Below are positions 1 through 6,922 of a stretch of DNA of 46,286 nt, in pieces. The notes under the pieces were generated by a model. The model was given only the letters and a program-made list of their open reading frames with translations, searched no databases and had not been told where the DNA came from. This DNA comes from Pseudomonadota bacterium. Lineage in GTDB: Bacteria; Pseudomonadota; Alphaproteobacteria; Rhodospirillales; Magnetospirillaceae. Made by a program: the position numbers and the translations under genes. How positions within the stretch are numbered: position 1 is the stretch's first letter; each line of letters begins with the position of its first letter. The stretch covers positions 1 to 46,286 of the forward strand of contig JAJZUL010000027.1 of NCBI GenBank assembly GCA_021848545.1, written 5' to 3'.

Positions 1-74
1 CGACATGGGCAACCTCCAGAAGGGGTGCCCCCTATAGATTCAGACAAAACCCGCTTTGGGAATCGTCCATTCTC

Positions 75-91
75 AGCGGCCTCAGGCCGCT
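75..91. repeat. Perfect 8-1-8 inverted repeat at the truncated end of the SIR2 gene
   Basis: The sequence AGCGGCCT-C-AGGCCGCT is a perfect palindrome with a one-base centre, and the TGA stop of the minus-strand SIR2/NTPase gene lies at its centre (82-84). To its left only about 75 bases of the window remain and I recognise no gene there; one minus-strand reading frame stays open to the window edge. It may mark the junction where the gene was cut, or be a weak terminator stem without a T tract. Confidence 0.5.
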
Positions 92-1344
92 ATGCGGTCA
101 GCGTTGAACAGCCCTGCGTCTTGCGCAACCGAGTAAAGGTCAAAGAAGATGACGACGCGCTCCATGGTTCGCATCGCGTCGATTTCCCGAACGACGTCTG
201 GAGCACCAGGGCGGTACATGAAACAGCGGTAGCCTCGTGCGGCCAAATCGAAAGCAAGTAGGTGAAGGAAAAGAGTCTTTCCATTTCCCAGCCGGCCTTC
301 AACTGCCACCGACCTGTTCCTCTCAATGAGCGCCACCGCCTCGGCAACCCGCTCAGATCGGGTGATGGCGTAGGTTGCATCGGGTAACGACCGAGCCATG
401 CGGGTGTAATCGAAACGGCCGTAGACTAGAAGGTCGTATACTTCGGCGGCCGTAGGCTGGGTGACCGCCTTCCGATCTTTAATTGGGCTGAGCGACCGGA
501 ACCCTTTTAGTCCTGAGACGTCCGCCAGGGGGGTGGGGCGCGGCAGCCTCGGAAGGGCGTCGGCAAAGCCGTCGGTACCGATAAACAAGGTGTGTCCATA
601 ACTACTCGTCCGGCGAACCAGTATCGGGTCCGGGTTGTGGCCTTGGATAAAGAAAGTGCGCGCCGCCACTTTGGGGTCCGCCAGCAGCAGCGCCGCAATG
701 TGATAGTCGGACATGCTGTATCCGACGATAATAAGTTGAGACGCGAAGCGGATGTCGCGCTGGAATTGATCGTACCACAGAGATCGCTCAAGGTAGGTAC
801 TTACGTATGATGCCTCTCCAAGAACTATGCTCGACAAAACATTCTCAGGCGTAACTTCGCGTATGCTGCCGTGTAGATGGATGACACTGCCATCAGGCAA
901 TTTTTGGGGAATTGAAGCAGAAATATCAAATGTGTTTGGCGGCCGCCCAAGTTTCAGCCGGTGTAATTCGACGACATCATCGTAGTTTGTGGTATAAATC
1001 CTCCTCCATGGCTCGGTCAGTATTGCTGTTTGTGCGGAGCTTATTTCCTTTATGTGAAAGATCTGAGCCAGTTCCTGGTGCAGTCGCGCAGCATCATGTT
1101 CTGCAAACTCCTCGGTCAGTACCTGTAGGTTGTAATCAGTGTCCGGTGGGAGGCCAAGGTTGCTGATGAAGTGTTGGCGCAACCCTGATCCGTTCGGCGG
1201 CGCGCTCCCAACAATATTGACGGCATCCAGGCTGAAGCCTGATCCGAGGAACAACACGGAGTTGGCGGGATCGATCACGCCTATGGCGCTAACATCAGTG
1301 AGTACTGCGGGATTTGTCACGGTACGCGTACCATTCGGTTGCAA
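82..1344 (-). CDS. SIR2-like domain / P-loop NTPase protein, 3'-truncated (probable defence-gene remnant)
   Basis: The 420-residue product has an N-terminal SIR2-like (SIR2_2 type) domain: GSG loop at 34-36, TTNYDD at 118-123, HLHGS at 156-160 with the likely catalytic His, and GYS at 208-210. A Walker A motif (GRLGNGKT, 350-357) and a Walker B-like VVIFFD (397-402) follow, and the protein ends only 18 residues later. SIR2-NTPase proteins are known bacterial antiphage effectors that deplete NAD, and they normally carry a complete NTPase and further C-terminal domains. This copy therefore looks truncated, at a palindrome. The start used is TTG at 1344; a GTG nine codons in is equally possible. 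A/T-rich stretches and its codon use stand out from the GC-rich neighbours, suggesting acquisition by transfer. An antiphage role is inference. Confidence 0.7.
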   Translation of the reverse strand: MQPNGTRTVTNPAVLTDVSAIGVIDPANSVLFLGSGFSLDAVNIVGSAPPNGSGLRQHFISNLGLPPDTDYNLQVLTEEFAEHDAARLHQELAQIFHIKEISSAQTAILTEPWRRIYTTNYDDVVELHRLKLGRPPNTFDISASIPQKLPDGSVIHLHGSIREVTPENVLSSIVLGEASYVSTYLERSLWYDQFQRDIRFASQLIIVGYSMSDYHIAALLLADPKVAARTFFIQGHNPDPILVRRTSSYGHTLFIGTDGFADALPRLPRPTPLADVSGLKGFRSLSPIKDRKAVTQPTAAEVYDLLVYGRFDYTRMARSLPDATYAITRSERVAEAVALIERNRSVAVEGRLGNGKTLFLHLLAFDLAARGYRCFMYRPGAPDVVREIDAMRTMERVVIFFDLYSVAQDAGLFNADRIAA

Positions 1345-1622
1345 TATGTATGATGGGCATTGGCCACCCCCATCACAGCGAACAGTTTAATCCACATTTG
1401 CGCTTCCCCGAAGTCCATTGATAACAAAATGTACTGCGGCGCCAGCCCGTAGCAGTAGGGCGTGCTGTACTCGCCCAACCGGAATTCCGGTGACAGTCCA
1501 CTAAATTTTCGGACTTCGTCACGTCTCATTTTGAGAGCCGGCGACACCCTCCGTAACGCCCACCACAGGCGCAAAGCACGCGACGCGGAATCCTTGACCG
1601 CGGCTTCCTCGGGGATATACAT
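1317..1622 (-). CDS. Small hypothetical protein upstream of and overlapping the SIR2 gene
   Basis: An ATG at 1622 opens a 101-codon frame on the same strand as the SIR2/NTPase gene and runs 28 bases into it. The composition looks protein-like: a basic helix-forming N-terminus, then a Tyr/Leu/Met-rich stretch around residues 60-75, with several Trp residues. No domain is recognised. Its position, co-directional with and overlapping the SIR2 gene, would fit a small partner in a defence operon. There is no good ribosome binding site before the ATG, so it may not be translated. Confidence 0.35.
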   Translation of the reverse strand: MYIPEEAAVKDSASRALRLWWALRRVSPALKMRRDEVRKFSGLSPEFRLGEYSTPYCYGLAPQYILLSMDFGEAQMWIKLFAVMGVANAHHTYCNRMVRVP

Positions 1623-1656
1623 TCTGCGTGGCGTATATCTCTCGAAGAGGAATGAC

Positions 1657-1887
1657 ATGCAGGTCGCCAAGTGGGGCAACAGCCTGGCGGTCCGCCTTCC
1701 CGCCGTCGTCGTCGAGGCTCTTCGACTGAAGGAAGGTGACGAGATCGATATCCACGTTGCCGGCTCGCGGGAGTTCGGCGTGGCGCGCAAGCCGGGGCGT
1801 GATGAGCTGCTGACGCGGCTTCGTGCCTTTCGCGGTCGCTTGCCTGCCGACTTCAAGTTCGACCGGGACGAGGCGAATGCCCGGTAG
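1657..1887 (+). CDS. vapB: AbrB/MazE-type antitoxin of a VapBC pair
   Basis: The 76-residue protein starts with the SpoVT-AbrB/MazE swapped-hairpin pattern: MQVAKWGNS, then LAVRLP and a VVEAL-LKEGDEIDI segment typical of DNA-binding antitoxins. The C-terminal half (Phe/Arg-rich, from about residue 50) would wrap the toxin. The ATG at 1657 was chosen because GAAGAGG lies at Shine-Dalgarno distance and the AbrB motif begins at once. Its last 11 bases overlap the downstream PIN toxin gene, as usual for toxin-antitoxin operons. The complex is expected to repress its own promoter. Confidence 0.85.
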   Translation: MQVAKWGNSLAVRLPAVVVEALRLKEGDEIDIHVAGSREFGVARKPGRDELLTRLRAFRGRLPADFKFDRDEANAR

Positions 1888-2284
1888 CTTCGTTGATACG
1901 AACGTCCTCGTATACCTCGCGTCCAGCAATGCGGAGAAGGCCGATCGAGCCGAGGCGGTCATCGCTCAGGGTGGCGTGATCAGCGTTCAAGTGCTGAACG
2001 AGCTGACCAATGTGGCGCGCCGCAAGATGGGCTTGGCGTGGCCGGAGATCCGGGACTTTCTGTCAGCGTTGCGAGGGCTGCTGACCGTCCAGCCCATGAC
2101 CGTCGAGACCCACGAGACTGGGTTGGCGCTTGCCGAGCGCTACAAACTCTCCGTCTACGACGCAATGATCGTCGCTTCGGCCCTTCATGCGGAATGCGAC
2201 ACCCTGTGGTCGGAGGATATGCAGGCCGGCATGGAATTCGACGAGGGGCTGCGGATCGTCAATCCGTTCCGCACTGCGGCCTGA
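1877..2284 (+). CDS. vapC: PIN-domain ribonuclease toxin of a VapBC pair
   Basis: The 135-residue PIN domain protein has the acidic metal-binding residues of VapC toxins: Asp in SFVDTNVLVY near the start, Glu in LNELTN, Asp in VYDAMIVASAL, and a final Asp in LWSEDM. It is a Mg-dependent RNase that in this family cleaves tRNA or rRNA when not bound by its antitoxin. Its ATG at 1877 overlaps the antitoxin stop by 11 bases, implying coupled translation. The length is normal for the family, all four acidic positions are present, and the gene appears intact. Confidence 0.88.
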   Translation: MPGSFVDTNVLVYLASSNAEKADRAEAVIAQGGVISVQVLNELTNVARRKMGLAWPEIRDFLSALRGLLTVQPMTVETHETGLALAERYKLSVYDAMIVASALHAECDTLWSEDMQAGMEFDEGLRIVNPFRTAA

Positions 2285-2374
2285 ACCCCGAGCGACCGCT
2301 CTGGTGGATCGCGCCGAGGCCGAAGAATGACCGGAAAGGGCGCAAACCGGACATAACGACCACCCCCAATCCCC

Positions 2375-2438
2375 CTTTCCGGGATCGAAGGGCCTTTCGG
2401 CCCTTCGCGGAGAGCGTCGAGAGGCGGAGCCTTTCGAC
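2375..2438 (+). repeat. 64-base dispersed intergenic repeat, copy 1
   Basis: This stretch matches 28097-28160 at 61 of 64 positions in the same orientation. Its core AAGGGCC-TTTC-GGCCCTT can form a 7-bp hairpin. Both copies lie in intergenic DNA upstream or downstream of unrelated genes. There are no terminal repeats or coding frame suggesting a transposon, so it is probably a small palindromic repeat family of the genome. Confidence 0.75.
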
Positions 2439-2451
2439 TTTCAACGCTCCC

Positions 2452-2853
2452 TCAACGCATGGCCACAACAAACGCCCCGGCGACCACCAGGGCGGCGATG
2501 GCGGCGGCGAGCACGGCGGCGGCTGAGACGTCTTTGGCGGCGCGGATTTGGGGGTTGAGGGTGGGGTGGACGCGGTCGGCGAGGATTTCGAGGGCGGTAT
2601 TGGCGAGTTCGGCGGCGATGACGAGGCCGGAGGCGAGGGCCGCCAAGGCCCACCACAGGGGGGCGGCGCGGGTGACGGTCAGGACGATGGCGACGGCGAC
2701 CATGGCGGCGCATTGGATGCGCAGGCTTTTCTCGCGGCGGAGCGCGGCGTAAAAGCCGTTGACGGCGAAACGCAGGCGGTCGACAAAGCCGTGGCCCTTG
2801 GTGTGCGCCGCGGTTTCGGGGGAATGGTGGGCATCGTGAAGGTGCGGGTCCAT
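2452..2853 (-). CDS. dgkA: Diacylglycerol kinase, integral membrane (DgkA)
   Basis: The product is 133 residues, close to the usual 120-130. It phosphorylates diacylglycerol to phosphatidic acid in the inner membrane, recycling lipid released by periplasmic glucan modification. The family signature is visible: a basic amphipathic N-terminal segment (FVDRLRFAVNGFYAALRREKSLR), three membrane helices, the E-x-x-N-T-A-x-E motif (ELANTALE) and the R-A-A-K-D-V-S-A-A-A-V loop leading into the last helix. It is divergent from the alpha/beta hydrolase gene, with only 54 bases between the two starts. Confidence 0.9.
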   Translation of the reverse strand: MDPHLHDAHHSPETAAHTKGHGFVDRLRFAVNGFYAALRREKSLRIQCAAMVAVAIVLTVTRAAPLWWALAALASGLVIAAELANTALEILADRVHPTLNPQIRAAKDVSAAAVLAAAIAALVVAGAFVVAMR

Positions 2854-2907
2854 GGGCGCCGCCTTTCGTTCGCCATTCTCGTCTTAGTGTAGCACGGAAC
2901 CCGTCTG

Positions 2908-3690
2908 ATGCCTTTGTACAAGACCGAAACCGGCGCCGGGCCGACCGTGGTGATTTTGCACGGCCTGTTCGGATCGTCGCGCAATTGGGGCGGGATCGCC
3001 CAGGCGATGGCGGGCGAGGCGCGGATGGTGTCGTTCGATCTGCCCAATCACGGCGCTTCGCCGTGGGTGGAGAGCATGACCTATCCGGCGATGGCGGCGG
3101 CGGTGGCCGAGGAGATCGCGGCGTTGGGGGCGCCGGTGACGGTGCTGGGGCATTCCATGGGCGGCAAGGTGGCGATGTGTCTGGCGCTGACCCGGCCCGA
3201 TCTGGTGGCGCGGTTGATGGTGATCGACATCGCGCCGGTGCCCTATCGCCACGGTTATTCCTCTTTGATTTCGGCTTTGCTGGCGGCGCCGGTGGCGGGG
3301 GCGACGCGGCGGTCCGAGATCGACGCGGCTCTGGCCGGGTCCATTCCCGATCCGGCGCTGCGCGGCTTTCTGTTGCAGAATCTGGAACGGGGCGAGGACG
3401 GATACCGGTGGCGGCCCAATCTGGCGGGTCTGGACCGGGCGATGGCCGATATTCTGGATTTTCCGGTTTTTGCCGAGGGCACCCGGTATCAGGGGCCGGT
3501 GCGGGTTCTGGCCGGCGCGCGGTCGGATTACGTCCGGGACAATGGCCGGGCGGCGATCGCGCGGTTGTTTCCCCGCGCCCGCATCGAGAATGTCGATGGC
3601 GCCGGCCACTGGCTGCATGCCGAACGCCCCGATGTGGTGATGTCGGCGTTGCGGGGGCTGCTGGCCGAGACGGAAAGCGCGTCGAGCTGA
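2908..3690 (+). CDS. Alpha/beta-fold hydrolase (YbfF-like esterase)
   Basis: The 260-residue single-domain hydrolase has a full catalytic triad: nucleophile Ser83 in GHSMGGK, Asp207 in AGARSDYV and His234 in GAGHWLH. The oxyanion motif HGLFGS is at 18-23. The pattern HGLFGSSRNWG...FDLPNHGASPW is typical of the YbfF/acyl-esterase branch. It is a cytoplasmic protein with no signal peptide, and its physiological ester substrate cannot be read from sequence. It stands alone and is convergent with the small-RNA candidate downstream. Confidence 0.85.
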   Translation: MPLYKTETGAGPTVVILHGLFGSSRNWGGIAQAMAGEARMVSFDLPNHGASPWVESMTYPAMAAAVAEEIAALGAPVTVLGHSMGGKVAMCLALTRPDLVARLMVIDIAPVPYRHGYSSLISALLAAPVAGATRRSEIDAALAGSIPDPALRGFLLQNLERGEDGYRWRPNLAGLDRAMADILDFPVFAEGTRYQGPVRVLAGARSDYVRDNGRAAIARLFPRARIENVDGAGHWLHAERPDVVMSALRGLLAETESASS

Positions 3691-3698
3691 AAAAATCC

Positions 3699-3733
3699 AA
3701 AAAAAAACCGCCCGCCCATTGAAGGACGGACGG
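3699..3733 (-). terminator. Rho-independent terminator on the minus strand
   Basis: Read on the minus strand, CCGTCCGTCC (3724-3733), loop TTCAAT and GGGCGGGCGG (3708-3717) form a 10-bp stem with two G-U pairs, followed directly by nine T residues (3699-3707). On the plus strand there is no T tract after the stem, so it is oriented for leftward transcription. It ends the small-RNA candidate that starts near 3783 and could also stop purC read-through. Confidence 0.85.
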
Positions 3734-3783
3734 CTGAATGTACGTTAGAGAGGGAGGCTGGCTCCACTGGGAAGCCAACAACT
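3699..3783 (-). ncRNA. Candidate small RNA of about 85 nt with its own promoter and terminator
   Basis: A near-consensus sigma70-type promoter (TTGACA, 17 bp, TAGCAT) at 3790-3818 points left, and a strong intrinsic terminator ends at 3699, giving a transcript of roughly 85 nt. It has no useful reading frame. Predicted layout 5' to 3': a short hairpin (TGGCT...AGCCA around 3757-3776), a single-stranded C/U-rich segment with CCTCCCTCTCT (about 3748-3758) that could pair with Shine-Dalgarno regions, then the terminator stem. C-rich loops of this sort occur in known trans-acting alphaproteobacterial sRNAs. I do not recognise the family. It lies between convergent genes (hydrolase and purC). Confidence 0.65.
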
Positions 3784-3789
3784 CCGGGC

Positions 3790-3818
3790 ATGCTAGGCGG
3801 CCAATCCCTAATTGTCAA
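3790..3818 (-). promoter_or_regulatory. Sigma70-type promoter for the small-RNA candidate
   Basis: On the minus strand TTGACA (3813-3818) and TAGCAT (3790-3795) are separated by exactly 17 bp. The -35 is perfect and the -10 matches four of six bases. The predicted transcription start is A or G at about 3783. It lies downstream of the purC stop and drives no protein gene. Confidence 0.7.
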
Positions 3819-3877
3819 ATGATTTTAAATTGCGGATATTGGCGTCCGTTCGTTCGCAAGAAATACCCATTGTTTTT

Positions 3878-4861
3878 TTAAGGTGATTGAAAGTAGGGCG
3901 TAAGATTTCGGCGAATACGCTCCTTGACCGGCTCCTTTGCGGACGGGGCCTCGAACGTGGCGCCGGTCACCGTTTCATATAATGAAATATATTTTTTGCT
4001 GAAGGCGACCAGCGTTTCTTCGGGGATGGCCGGGATCGGCTGGGTATAGGGATCGCAGCGACCGGCGATCCACAGGCGCAGGAATTCCTTGTCCAGGCTT
4101 TCCGGCTCCTGTCCGGCGGCGTGGCGCGCGGCGTAGCTGGACGCCTGCCAATAGCGGCTGCTGTCGGGGGTCAGAATCTCGTCGGCCAGGGTCAGGGTGC
4201 CGTCGCCGTCCAGCCCGAATTCGAATTTCGTATCCACCAGGATCAGGCCGTTGGCGGCGGCGATTTCGCGGCCGCGGGCGAAGATCGCCAGCGACTTCGC
4301 CGCGACCTCGTCCCATTGCGCCTGGGTCAGCAGGCCCTTGGCGACGATCTCGGCCGGCGTGATCGGTTCGTCGTGGGCGCCCTGGGCGGCTTTGGTGGTG
4401 GGGGTCAGGATGGTGGCGGGCAGGCGGTCGTTCTTGGTGAGCCCGTCGGGAAAGGCGACCCCGTACATGTCGCGGCGACCGGCCTTGTACATGGGCCAGA
4501 TCGAGGTTTCGGTCGATCCGGTCAGATAGTCGCGCACCACCATTTCCACCGGCAGCATGTCCAGGCGCCGGGCCACCACCACGTTGGGGTCGGGATAATC
4601 GAGGACGTGGTTGGGGCACAGATCGCGGGTGGCCTCGAACCAGAAGCGGGCGGTCTGGGTCAGAACCTGGCCCTTGAACGGCACGGCGGCCAGCACCTGA
4701 TCGAACGCGCTTTGGCGGTCGGTGGACACCAGAATGCGCCGTCCGTCGGGAAGGTCGTAATTTTCACGAACCTTGCCCTTGATATAGTGGGGCAATTCGG
4801 GGAAAACCGCGTCGGTGAGCACGCCGGGCAGGGCGGCGCGGATGGTATCGTCGGTGATCAT
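3878..4861 (-). CDS. purC: SAICAR synthetase, long (ADE1-like) form
   Basis: The 327-residue phosphoribosylaminoimidazole-succinocarboxamide synthase joins CAIR and aspartate with ATP in purine synthesis. Landmarks are GKVRENYDL near the N-terminus (ATP lysine), STDRQSAFDQVL, VVRDYLTGSTETSIW, DTKFEFG and ADEILTPDSSRYW. This is the longer form related to yeast Ade1, distinct from the shorter PurC encoded at 6923-7687. The ATG at 4861 follows AAGGGG at a slightly long spacing. It is transcribed divergently from pyk. Two SAICAR synthetases within 4 kb is unusual; this one may supply purine synthesis under other conditions. Confidence 0.9.
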   Translation of the reverse strand: MITDDTIRAALPGVLTDAVFPELPHYIKGKVRENYDLPDGRRILVSTDRQSAFDQVLAAVPFKGQVLTQTARFWFEATRDLCPNHVLDYPDPNVVVARRLDMLPVEMVVRDYLTGSTETSIWPMYKAGRRDMYGVAFPDGLTKNDRLPATILTPTTKAAQGAHDEPITPAEIVAKGLLTQAQWDEVAAKSLAIFARGREIAAANGLILVDTKFEFGLDGDGTLTLADEILTPDSSRYWQASSYAARHAAGQEPESLDKEFLRLWIAGRCDPYTQPIPAIPEETLVAFSKKYISLYETVTGATFEAPSAKEPVKERIRRNLTPYFQSP

Positions 4862-4951
4862 CGGCCTTACGTCCCCTTCTTGACCGGCTGCGGTTCGCCG
4901 TCTCGGCAGGACCCGGATTTTCGACACATTCCGGATCGACGGTGTCGCTCG

Positions 4952-4993
4952 GCGCCCCTTATCCCATTGCCGGCTTTTTCCGGCAAGGGGCGC
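4952..4993. other. Strong hairpin in the purC / pyk divergent intergenic region
   Basis: TTGCCGG (4967-4973) pairs with CCGGCAA (4980-4986), and the stem extends outward as GCGCCCC (4952-4958) with GGGGCGC (4987-4993) across a bulge. A further TTTGCCGG follows. The 275-base region between the two divergent starts contains no gene that I can see. The hairpin may be regulatory or a weak terminator; no T tract follows on either strand. Confidence 0.4.
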
Positions 4994-5136
4994 TTTGCCG
5001 GAAACCGGATCGGTCCACACCGTTCGGATGGGCCGGGGACCGCCCGTTGGGCCAGGATCCGTCCCCCTCACGCCGAGCGGTGTTCACCGTGTTCGTCTCT
5101 GTTATGGTGGGCCGTCAGCCGACCGAAGGATGTCCA

Positions 5137-6576
5137 ATGCGACGCATGAGAAACGCTAAAATCATCGCCACCCTCGGCCCGGCCTCGACCTCGCCGGACA
5201 TGATCGAAAAGCTGTTCATGGCGGGGGCCGACGTCTTCCGTCTCAATTTCAGTCACGGCACCCACGCCGAACATCAGGCCCGCTACGATTCCATCCGCGC
5301 CGTCGAGGCCAAGGTGCAGCGCCCCATCAGCGTGCTGGCCGACCTTCAGGGGCCGAAGCTGCGCGTCGGCAATTTCGCCGGGGGCGCGGTCATGCTGGAT
5401 GACGGCGCTTCCTTCCGCCTTGATCTGTCCGACAAGATGGGAACGGCGACCCGCGCGCCTCTGCCCCACCCGGAAGTGTTCGCCGCCTTGTCGGAGGGGA
5501 CCGAATTGCTGCTGGACGACGGCAAGATCCGTCTTCTGGTCGAGCGTCACGGCGCCGATTTCGCCGAGACCCGGGTTCTGGTCGGCGGCGAATTGTCCAG
5601 CCACAAGGGCGTCAACGTGCCCGGCGCGGTGCTGCCGATTTCGCCGCTGACGCCCAAGGATATCGCCGATCTGGCCTTCGCCGTGGAGATGGGGGCCGAC
5701 TGGATCGCGCTCAGCTTCGTGCAGCGGTCTTCCGACGTCGCCGAGGCCCGCAGCCGCATTCAGGCCACCGGGCGGCCGGGCGTGCGCCTGTTGTCGAAGC
5801 TGGAAAAGCCGGCGGCCATCGATCATCTGGACGACATCATCGATCTGTCCGACGCGGTGATGGTGGCCCGCGGCGATCTGGGCGTCGAATGTCCGCCGGA
5901 AACGGTGCCGATTCTGCAAAAACGGATCGTGGCGGCGTGCCGCAAGGTGGGCAAGCCGGTGGTGGTCGCCACCCAGATGCTGGATTCCATGGTCCATCTG
6001 CCGGCGCCGACCCGGGCCGAGGCTTCGGACGTCGCCACCGCCGTCTATGACGGCGCCGACGCGGTGATGCTGTCGGCGGAGACGGCGGCCGGCCGCTATC
6101 CGGTGGGCGCGGTGACCATCATGGACCGCATCATCCAGCAGGTGGAACGCGACGAGCATTACCACGTCATCACCGCCGCGTCGCGGTCGCAGCCGGAAAA
6201 CACCACCCGCGACGCCATTTCGGCGGCGGCGCGCCAGGTCGCCCACACCTTGAAGGCGGCGGCGGTGGTCACCTATACCTCGTCGGGATCGACCACGCTG
6301 CGGGCGGCCCGCGAACGGCCCGAACAGCCCATCGTCAGCCTGACCGCCGATATCGACGTCGCCCGCCAACTGGCGCTGGTGTGGGGCGCCCATACGGTGC
6401 AGACCGACGAAGTGCACAATTTCTCGGAAATGGTGTCCAAGGCCATTCTGATGGCCCAGCGTGAAGGATTCGCCGCCATCGGCGATCGCATCGTCATTAC
6501 CGCCGGCGTGCCGTTCGGCTGCTCGGGCACCACCAACATCCTGCGGGTGGCCGAGATTTCGGAAGACGGCGAGTAA
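5137..6576 (+). CDS. pyk: Pyruvate kinase
   Basis: The 479-residue enzyme converts phosphoenolpyruvate and ADP to pyruvate and ATP, the last step of glycolysis. The order of motifs is standard: NAKIIATLGPAS, FRLNFSHGTHAEH, ISVLADLQGPKLR, the signature VARGDLGVE, then VVVATQMLDSM, PTRAEASDVATAVYDGADAVMLSAETA, and a C-terminal domain with TYTSSGSTTLRAARERP. The ATG at 5137 was chosen for the GAAGGA six bases upstream; a second ATG lies three codons later. A GC-rich hairpin follows the stop. Confidence 0.95.
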   Translation: MRRMRNAKIIATLGPASTSPDMIEKLFMAGADVFRLNFSHGTHAEHQARYDSIRAVEAKVQRPISVLADLQGPKLRVGNFAGGAVMLDDGASFRLDLSDKMGTATRAPLPHPEVFAALSEGTELLLDDGKIRLLVERHGADFAETRVLVGGELSSHKGVNVPGAVLPISPLTPKDIADLAFAVEMGADWIALSFVQRSSDVAEARSRIQATGRPGVRLLSKLEKPAAIDHLDDIIDLSDAVMVARGDLGVECPPETVPILQKRIVAACRKVGKPVVVATQMLDSMVHLPAPTRAEASDVATAVYDGADAVMLSAETAAGRYPVGAVTIMDRIIQQVERDEHYHVITAASRSQPENTTRDAISAAARQVAHTLKAAAVVTYTSSGSTTLRAARERPEQPIVSLTADIDVARQLALVWGAHTVQTDEVHNFSEMVSKAILMAQREGFAAIGDRIVITAGVPFGCSGTTNILRVAEISEDGE

Positions 6577-6587
6577 CGAAAAGGATC

Positions 6588-6617
6588 GGGGCCGGCGCGA
6601 TGCCGGCCCCGGTTTGA
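6588..6617. terminator. Hairpin between convergent pyk and purS
   Basis: GGGGCCGGC (6588-6596) and GCCGGCCCC (6602-6610) form a perfect 9-bp stem with a 5-base loop. GGTTTGAT follows on the plus strand and CGATCCTTTT on the minus strand, so it could act on both convergent transcripts. The T tracts are short. Confidence 0.6.
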
Positions 6618-6636
6618 TCGCCCGCTTTCCGGCCGC

Positions 6637-6876
6637 TCAGTCCAGATCGATGCGGTAATTCTCGATGACGGTATTGGCGAGCAGGGATTTGCACATCCGC
6701 TCGACCGTCTCACGCGCCTGATCGCGATTGGTTTCGGCAAGGTCGAGTTCGATCACCTTGCCCAGGCGGACATCGCCGACCCCGTCGAACCCTAAGGAAC
6801 CCAGGGCGGTGCGGACGGCCTTGCCCTGAGGATCGAGAACGCCGTTCTTCAAGGAAATATGGATCGTCGCCTTCAC
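6637..6876 (-). CDS. purS: FGAM synthase subunit PurS
   Basis: The 79-residue PurS is the small structural subunit of the PurLQS formylglycinamidine ribonucleotide synthase, where it helps channel ammonia. The family pattern is clear: an N-terminal beta strand with ISLKNGVLDPQGKAVRTALGSLGF, then VGDVRLGKVIELDL, and a C-terminal helix ending in ANTVIENYRID. It lies 46 bases downstream of the canonical purC, probably in one operon. purQ and purL do not follow; a hairpin and the convergent pyk gene do, so they must be elsewhere. Confidence 0.93.
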   Translation of the reverse strand: MKATIHISLKNGVLDPQGKAVRTALGSLGFDGVGDVRLGKVIELDLAETNRDQARETVERMCKSLLANTVIENYRIDLD

Positions 6877-6922
6877 GTTCGGTCTTCCTGGTCGAGTGGT
6901 TGATTTCGCCGGACGCCGATGC

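Noticed and set aside
1-81. End of an insertion sequence at the left edge
   Set aside because: The sequence looks different from the SIR2 gene, but too little is present and no terminal repeat or transposase frame can be identified.
3699-3733. Terminator for the plus-strand hydrolase gene
   Set aside because: The T tract is on the minus-strand side of the stem only, so the element works for leftward transcription.
2441-3781. Long minus-strand open frame over dgkA and the hydrolase
   Set aside because: Pro/Arg-rich antisense shadow with no motif; the hydrolase has a full catalytic triad on the plus strand.
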